Part shown: piece after piece, positions 5,564 to 9,654 of the stretch
Layout: each line of letters starts with the position of its first letter
How positions within the stretch are numbered: the first letter of the stretch is position 1
Assembly: GCA_944382805.1 (NCBI GenBank)
Contig: CALWNS010000036.1
Location: forward strand, 1-9,654
Reading direction: 5' to 3'
DNA: 9,654 nt
Source of the DNA: an uncultured Gemmiger sp.
Lineage (GTDB): Bacteria > Bacillota > Clostridia > Oscillospirales > Ruminococcaceae
The notes under the pieces: model-generated
Seen by the model: the letters and a program-made list of their open reading frames with translations, nothing else
Told to the model about the DNA's origin: nothing
Database searches by the model: none
Position numbers and translations under genes: made by a program

Positions 5564-8500
5564 ATGAGAGTCGGCCTGGACATTGGTTCCACCACCATTA
5601 AATGCGTCGTGCTGGACGACGCCGGTCACATCGTCTATTCCACCTACGAGCGCCACTACAGCCATATTCTGGAAAAAGGCCAGGAGCTGCTGCGCCGCAT
5701 TGCCGAGGACTACGTCCCCGGCGGCCGCGCGCTGCTGGCCATTTCGGGTTCGGCCGGCATGGGCCTGGCCGACAGCTGCCAGGTTCCCTTTGTACAGGAG
5801 GTGTTCGCCACCCGCGTGGCGGCCAACCGCCTGGCCCCCGGCACCGATTGCATCATCGAGCTGGGCGGCGAGGACGCCAAGATCCTGTTTTTGACAAACG
5901 GCACCGAGGTGCGCATGAACGGCTCCTGCGCCGGCGGCACCGGCGCGTTCATCGACCAGATGGCCACCCTGCTCAAAATGAGCGCCGACGAGATGGACAA
6001 GGCCGCCCAGGGCGCGCAGCGCACCTATACCATCGCTTCGCGCTGCGGCGTGTTTGCCAAAAGCGATGTGCAGCCGCTCATCAACCAGGGCGCGCAGGCG
6101 GGGGATATCGCCGCCTCCATCTACCAGGCGGTGGTAAACCAGACCATCGCCGGCCTGGCCCAGGGGCGGCCCATTCAGGGCAACGTGCTCTACCTGGGCG
6201 GGCCGCTGACCTTCTCCGCCGTGCTGCGCAAAAGCTTTGACGAAACGCTGCACCTGCACGGCACCTGCCCGGAAAACAGCCTTTTGTACGTGGCGTTGGG
6301 CGCGGCTTATTATGCCGACCAGGAATGCGACCTGCCCGCCGTCATCGACCGCCTGGGCCGCTACAGCGCCGCTGCCACCTATGTCAGCCTGCCGCCGCTG
6401 TTTGCCAGCAAGCAGGAATACGAGGACTTCCACGCCCGCCACATGAAAGCCGCCGTGCCCTATGCGCCGTTCGGCGCGCAGTGCGGGCCGGTGCATATCG
6501 GCATCGACTCCGGCTCCACCACCATCAAGCTGGCGGTCATCGACCAAAACGACAACATCCTGTTCACCAGCTACCAGCCCAACCTGGGCAACCCCATCCC
6601 GCTGGTGCGCAAGGTGTTGCTGGGGCTGTACCGCGACCACCCCGGCCTGCAGATCGCCCGCGGCACCGCCACCGGCTCCGGCGAGCAACGGGTCAGAAAC
6701 GCCTTCCACTGCGACCGCGGCCTGGTCGAAACGGTGGCCCACTTTACCGCCGCCAAGCACTTTATGCCCAACGTGGACTTCATCATCGACATCGGCGGCC
6801 AGGACATGAAGTGCTTCAAGATCGAGGACGGCGCCATCAGCAACATCTTTTTGAACGAAGCCTGCTCCTCCGGCTGCGGGTCCTTCCTGCAGACCTTCGC
6901 CCAGGCGCTGGGGTATGATGTGAAGAAGTTCGCGGCCCTGGGCCTTTTTGCCGACCGCCCGGTGGACCTGGGCAGCCGCTGCACGGTCTTCATGAACTCC
7001 AGCGTCAAGCAGGCCCAGAAGGACGGCGCCACCATCGAGAACATCAGCGCCGGGCTGTCCATCTCGGTGGTCAAGAACGCGCTGTACAAGGTCATCCGCG
7101 CTTCCAGCCCCGAGGAGCTGGGCCGCAACATCGTGGTGCAGGGCGGCACCTTCTACAACGAAGCGGTGCTCCGCGCCTTTGAAAAGGAGATGGGGGTGGA
7201 GGTCATCCGCCCCGACATCGCCGGCCTGATGGGCGCCTACGGCGCCGCGCTCTTCGGCAAGGCCCACGCCCGGCCCGGCGCCCGCAGCACCGTGCTCACC
7301 CTGCCCGAGCTGGAAGCCTTCACCCAGAAGGTCAACACCGTCCAGTGCCAGGGCTGCGGCAACCACTGCCAGCTCACCGTCAACATCTTTGCCGACGGCA
7401 AGCGGCTCATCTCGGGCAACCGGTGCGCCAAGCCGGACACCGGCAAGGCCACCGACGAGGACCTGGACCTCTACGCCTACAAGCTGGGGCTGCTGCTGGA
7501 CTACAAGCCCCAGAACCTGGAAAACAGCCGCGGCACCATCGGCCTGCCGCTGTGCCTGAACATGTATGAACTGCTGCCGTTCTGGCATACGCTGTTTACC
7601 AGGCTGGGCTTTACGGTCAAAACCAGCCCGGTGTCCAGCCGGGCCCTCTACCAGGAAGGCCAGGCCACCATCCCCAGCGACACCGCCTGCTTCCCGGCCA
7701 AGCTGGCCCACGGGCACATCGCCGAGCTGGTCAAGATGGGGGTGGACGCAGTCTTCTACCCCTGCATGAGCTACAACGTGGACGAACACCTGGGCGACAA
7801 CCACTACAACTGCCCGGTGGTGGCCTACTACCCCGAGGTGCTCGCGGGCAACTGCCACGAACTGGCAAACACCACCTTCATCTACGACTACCTGAACCTG
7901 GCCCGCCGCAAGGACTTTACCAGGCGTTTCCCGGCGGTGCTGGACAAATACTTCCCCGGTTTGCCCCGCAAGGCGGTGGCGGCGGCCATCGACGCCGCCT
8001 ATGCCGAGTACGCCCGCCACATGGAGCAGGTGCGCGCCAAGGGCGCCGAGATCATCGCCCGCGCCCGCGCCGAGGGCCGCCGCATCATCGTGCTGGCCGG
8101 CCGCCCCTACCATGTGGACCCGGAGGTCAACCACGGCATTGACAAGCTCATCGTCCGCCAGGGGGCGGCCGTCGTCACCGAGGACGCGGTCAGCCATCTG
8201 GTGGAGCGATTCCCCACCTCGGTGCTCAACCAGTGGACCTACCACAGCCGGCTGTATGCGGCGGCCAAATACTGCACCACCCAGCCGGATATGGACCTGG
8301 TGCAGCTGGTTTCCTTCGGCTGCGGGCTGGACGCCATCACCACCGACGAGACCCGGGAGATCCTGCAGGAAGGCGGCAAGCTGTACACCCAGCTCAAGAT
8401 CGACGAGATCACCAACCTGGGCGCCGTGAACATCCGGCTGCGCAGCCTCTTTGCCGCGCTGGAAGAGCGCAGGGAAGAGGCCGAAAAACGGAGGAACTGA
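5564..8500 (+). CDS. Acyl-CoA dehydratase activase-type protein: tandem BadF/BcrA ATPases plus DUF2229
   Basis: A 978-residue cytoplasmic Fe-S ATPase of the 2-hydroxyglutaryl-CoA dehydratase activator class (YjiL-like). Two ASKHA ATPase domains stand in tandem. Domain 1 (about 1-265) begins VGLDIGSTTIK and has LGGPL near 211. Domain 2 (about 310-565) begins IGIDSGSTTIK and has VQGGTF near 525. Each keeps two cysteines in the activator motifs, C122/C161 (GSCAGGTG, SRCGVF) and C434/C473 (EACSSGCG, SRCTVF), both pairs 39 residues apart. A CxxCx3C cluster (C595, C598, C602, with C621) opens the C-terminal region, followed by a DUF2229-like part (about 640-860: LCLNMYELLPFW, SDTACFPAKLAHGH, YPCMSYN) and a final block with AGRPYHVDPEVNHG and SFGCGLDAITTDE. 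Related proteins are often about 1,400 residues; the missing C-terminal part is the next gene. The start has GGGAGG 8 bases upstream. Known activators drive ATP-dependent electron transfer to a dehydratase; the target of this subfamily is unknown. Confidence 0.88.
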   Translation: MRVGLDIGSTTIKCVVLDDAGHIVYSTYERHYSHILEKGQELLRRIAEDYVPGGRALLAISGSAGMGLADSCQVPFVQEVFATRVAANRLAPGTDCIIELGGEDAKILFLTNGTEVRMNGSCAGGTGAFIDQMATLLKMSADEMDKAAQGAQRTYTIASRCGVFAKSDVQPLINQGAQAGDIAASIYQAVVNQTIAGLAQGRPIQGNVLYLGGPLTFSAVLRKSFDETLHLHGTCPENSLLYVALGAAYYADQECDLPAVIDRLGRYSAAATYVSLPPLFASKQEYEDFHARHMKAAVPYAPFGAQCGPVHIGIDSGSTTIKLAVIDQNDNILFTSYQPNLGNPIPLVRKVLLGLYRDHPGLQIARGTATGSGEQRVRNAFHCDRGLVETVAHFTAAKHFMPNVDFIIDIGGQDMKCFKIEDGAISNIFLNEACSSGCGSFLQTFAQALGYDVKKFAALGLFADRPVDLGSRCTVFMNSSVKQAQKDGATIENISAGLSISVVKNALYKVIRASSPEELGRNIVVQGGTFYNEAVLRAFEKEMGVEVIRPDIAGLMGAYGAALFGKAHARPGARSTVLTLPELEAFTQKVNTVQCQGCGNHCQLTVNIFADGKRLISGNRCAKPDTGKATDEDLDLYAYKLGLLLDYKPQNLENSRGTIGLPLCLNMYELLPFWHTLFTRLGFTVKTSPVSSRALYQEGQATIPSDTACFPAKLAHGHIAELVKMGVDAVFYPCMSYNVDEHLGDNHYNCPVVAYYPEVLAGNCHELANTTFIYDYLNLARRKDFTRRFPAVLDKYFPGLPRKAVAAAIDAAYAEYARHMEQVRAKGAEIIARARAEGRRIIVLAGRPYHVDPEVNHGIDKLIVRQGAAVVTEDAVSHLVERFPTSVLNQWTYHSRLYAAAKYCTTQPDMDLVQLVSFGCGLDAITTDETREILQEGGKLYTQLKIDEITNLGAVNIRLRSLFAALEERREEAEKRRN
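8490..8494 (+). promoter_or_regulatory. Ribosome-binding site for the downstream partner gene
   Basis: GGAGG lies inside the last codons of the 978-residue gene, 11 bases before the ATG at 8506. That spacing is a little long but workable, and it argues for separate, coupled translation of the partner rather than a simple broken gene. Confidence 0.7.
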
Positions 8501-8505
8501 CCCCT

Positions 8506-9654
8506 ATGGAATACATGACCCCCAATTTCACCAAAGACATGATCAAGACCCACAAGATCCTGATCCCCAACATGGCCGTGACCCAGTTCCGCCTGATGGC
8601 CGCCGCGCTGGAGTGCGAGGGCTACAATGTGGAGGTGCTGGGCAACTGCGGCAGCGAGGTGGCCCAGCTGGGGCTGAAATACGTTCACAACGACACCTGC
8701 TACCCGGCGCTGCTGGTCATCGGCCAGTTTATCGACGCGCTGAACAGCGGCAAGTATGACCTGGACCACACCGCCCTGCTCATCACCCAGACCGGCGGCG
8801 GCTGCCGGGCTTCCAACTACATCAAGCTGCTGCGCAAGGCGCTGGTCAAGTCCGGCTACGGCAACATCCCGGTGGCCTCGCTGAACTTCTCGGGGCTGGA
8901 AAAGGGCAGCGGCCTGCCCATCACCCTGCCGCTGCTGCGCAAGGTCATTGCCAGCATCTTTTATGGCGACATGCTCTGCGCGCTGCGCAGCCAGGTCAAA
9001 CCCTATGAGGACCACCCCGGCGCCGCCGACGCCGCCACCGAGCGCTGGGTCGCCGAGATCCAGTCCTGGATGCGGGAAAACCGCAACTTCAGCGCCCACG
9101 ATATGAAGCGCCAGTTCCCGGTGATCGCGGCGGACTATGCCAGGATCCCCCGCACCGTGACCCCCAAGGTCAAGGTGGGGGTCGTGGGCGAGATCTATGT
9201 GAAATACTCCCCCCTTGGCAACAACGACCTGGAAAAGTTCCTGGAAAGCCAGGACTGCGAGGTCAACCTGCCCGGCCTGATGGGCTTTGTGGAGTACTGC
9301 ATCGCCAACCAGACGCTGGACGTGGAGCTGTACGGCGGCAGCAAGCTGGTGGCCGGCGGGGCGGATATGCTGCTGTCCTGGCTGGATTCCATCGGGGAAA
9401 GCTGCAACGAGGCCATGCGCAAAAACGGCTTCTATGCGCCGGGTTCCTTCCGGGAACTGATGAAAAAGCCCGAGGGCATCATCTCGCTGGGTGCCAAAAT
9501 GGGGGAGGGCTGGCTGCTCACCGCCGAAATGATCGAGCTGGTGGAGGGCGGCTACCCCAACATCGTCTGCGCCCAGCCCTTCGGCTGCCTGCCCAACCAC
9601 ATCGTGGGCAAGGGGATGATCAACAAGATCCGCGCCCTGCACCCCGAAGCCAAC
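8506..9654 (+). CDS. Activase-associated protein, 2-hydroxyacyl-CoA dehydratase-like (3' end outside window)
   Basis: The frame stays open from ATG 8506 to the right edge, 383 codons, with no stop. The sequence matches what normally forms the C-terminal third of about 1,400-residue YjiL/DUF2229 proteins: FTKDMIKTHKILIPNMAVTQF at the start, NDTCYPALLVIGQF with C65, LITQTGGGCRASNY with C100, KVGVVGEIYVKYSPLGNNDLEKFL (about residues 223-246) and QPFGCLPNHIVGKGM with C361. These cysteine-bearing motifs resemble the dehydratase (HgdA/HgdB-type) fold that holds a [4Fe-4S] cluster. The gene starts 5 bases after the previous stop and in the -1 frame relative to it, so the two proteins should be made together and probably form one complex. 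The leading residues MEYMTPN look like an added start. Whether it binds a CoA substrate or acts as an electron acceptor cannot be told from sequence. Confidence 0.82.
   Translation, partial: MEYMTPNFTKDMIKTHKILIPNMAVTQFRLMAAALECEGYNVEVLGNCGSEVAQLGLKYVHNDTCYPALLVIGQFIDALNSGKYDLDHTALLITQTGGGCRASNYIKLLRKALVKSGYGNIPVASLNFSGLEKGSGLPITLPLLRKVIASIFYGDMLCALRSQVKPYEDHPGAADAATERWVAEIQSWMRENRNFSAHDMKRQFPVIAADYARIPRTVTPKVKVGVVGEIYVKYSPLGNNDLEKFLESQDCEVNLPGLMGFVEYCIANQTLDVELYGGSKLVAGGADMLLSWLDSIGESCNEAMRKNGFYAPGSFRELMKKPEGIISLGAKMGEGWLLTAEMIELVEGGYPNIVCAQPFGCLPNHIVGKGMINKIRALHPEAN

Noticed and set aside
5483..8245. A 920-codon open frame on the minus strand opposite the activase gene
   Set aside because: It is an antisense shadow of a GC-rich coding strand: biased toward His/Gln/Gly/Ala/Val, with no family motifs and no ribosome-binding site. 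The plus-strand product is clearly a real family member.
8239..9642. A 467-codon minus-strand open frame opposite the partner gene
   Set aside because: Same shadow effect; its protein is low in recognisable motifs, while the plus strand encodes conserved cysteine motifs.

Overview
The window is GC-rich throughout and its genes mostly use C- or G-ending codons. The gene set (dihydroxy-acid dehydratase, type Iβ DAHP synthase, a giant BadF/DUF2229 activase with a partner protein) and the abundant intergenic hairpin repeats point to a Clostridia member, most likely a high-GC Ruminococcaceae/Oscillospiraceae gut anaerobe near Gemmiger, Subdoligranulum or Faecalibacterium. The genus is an inference from gene style; no rRNA is present.

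Layout. (1) 3-314: 3' end of ilvD, with a strong terminator at 356-384. (2) 315-1194: about 880 bases with no credible gene. This is not empty spacer. It holds two inverted, tail-to-tail copies of a composite hairpin-rich unit (400-754 on +, 1115-801 on -). Each has a short repeat at both ends and a 110-135 bp core whose stems differ in sequence between copies but remain paired. (3) 1195-2932: an MFS transporter and a histidine-phosphatase-family protein, probably one operon, driven by a promoter abutting the repeat array. (4) 2990-4009 (-): aroF-type DAHP synthase. It converges on the phosphatase across a 17-bp perfect hairpin and diverges from ybaK through a compact back-to-back promoter region with overlapping dyads. 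(5) 4137-5368: ybaK and rsuA, overlapping by ATGA, followed by a terminator. (6) 5564-9654 (open at the right edge): its own promoter, then a 978-residue protein with two tandem activase ATPase domains plus DUF2229, and 5 bases later the start of a partner that looks like the C-terminal part of the same family, here encoded separately.

The genes cover amino-acid biosynthesis (ilvD, aroF), translation quality and rRNA modification (ybaK, rsuA), transport, and an Fe-S/ATP system of the 2-hydroxyacyl-CoA dehydratase activator class. They look like independent transcription units rather than one pathway. The least explained item is the structured inverted repeat pair at 400-1115. The split activase at 5564-9654 is the next most interesting.
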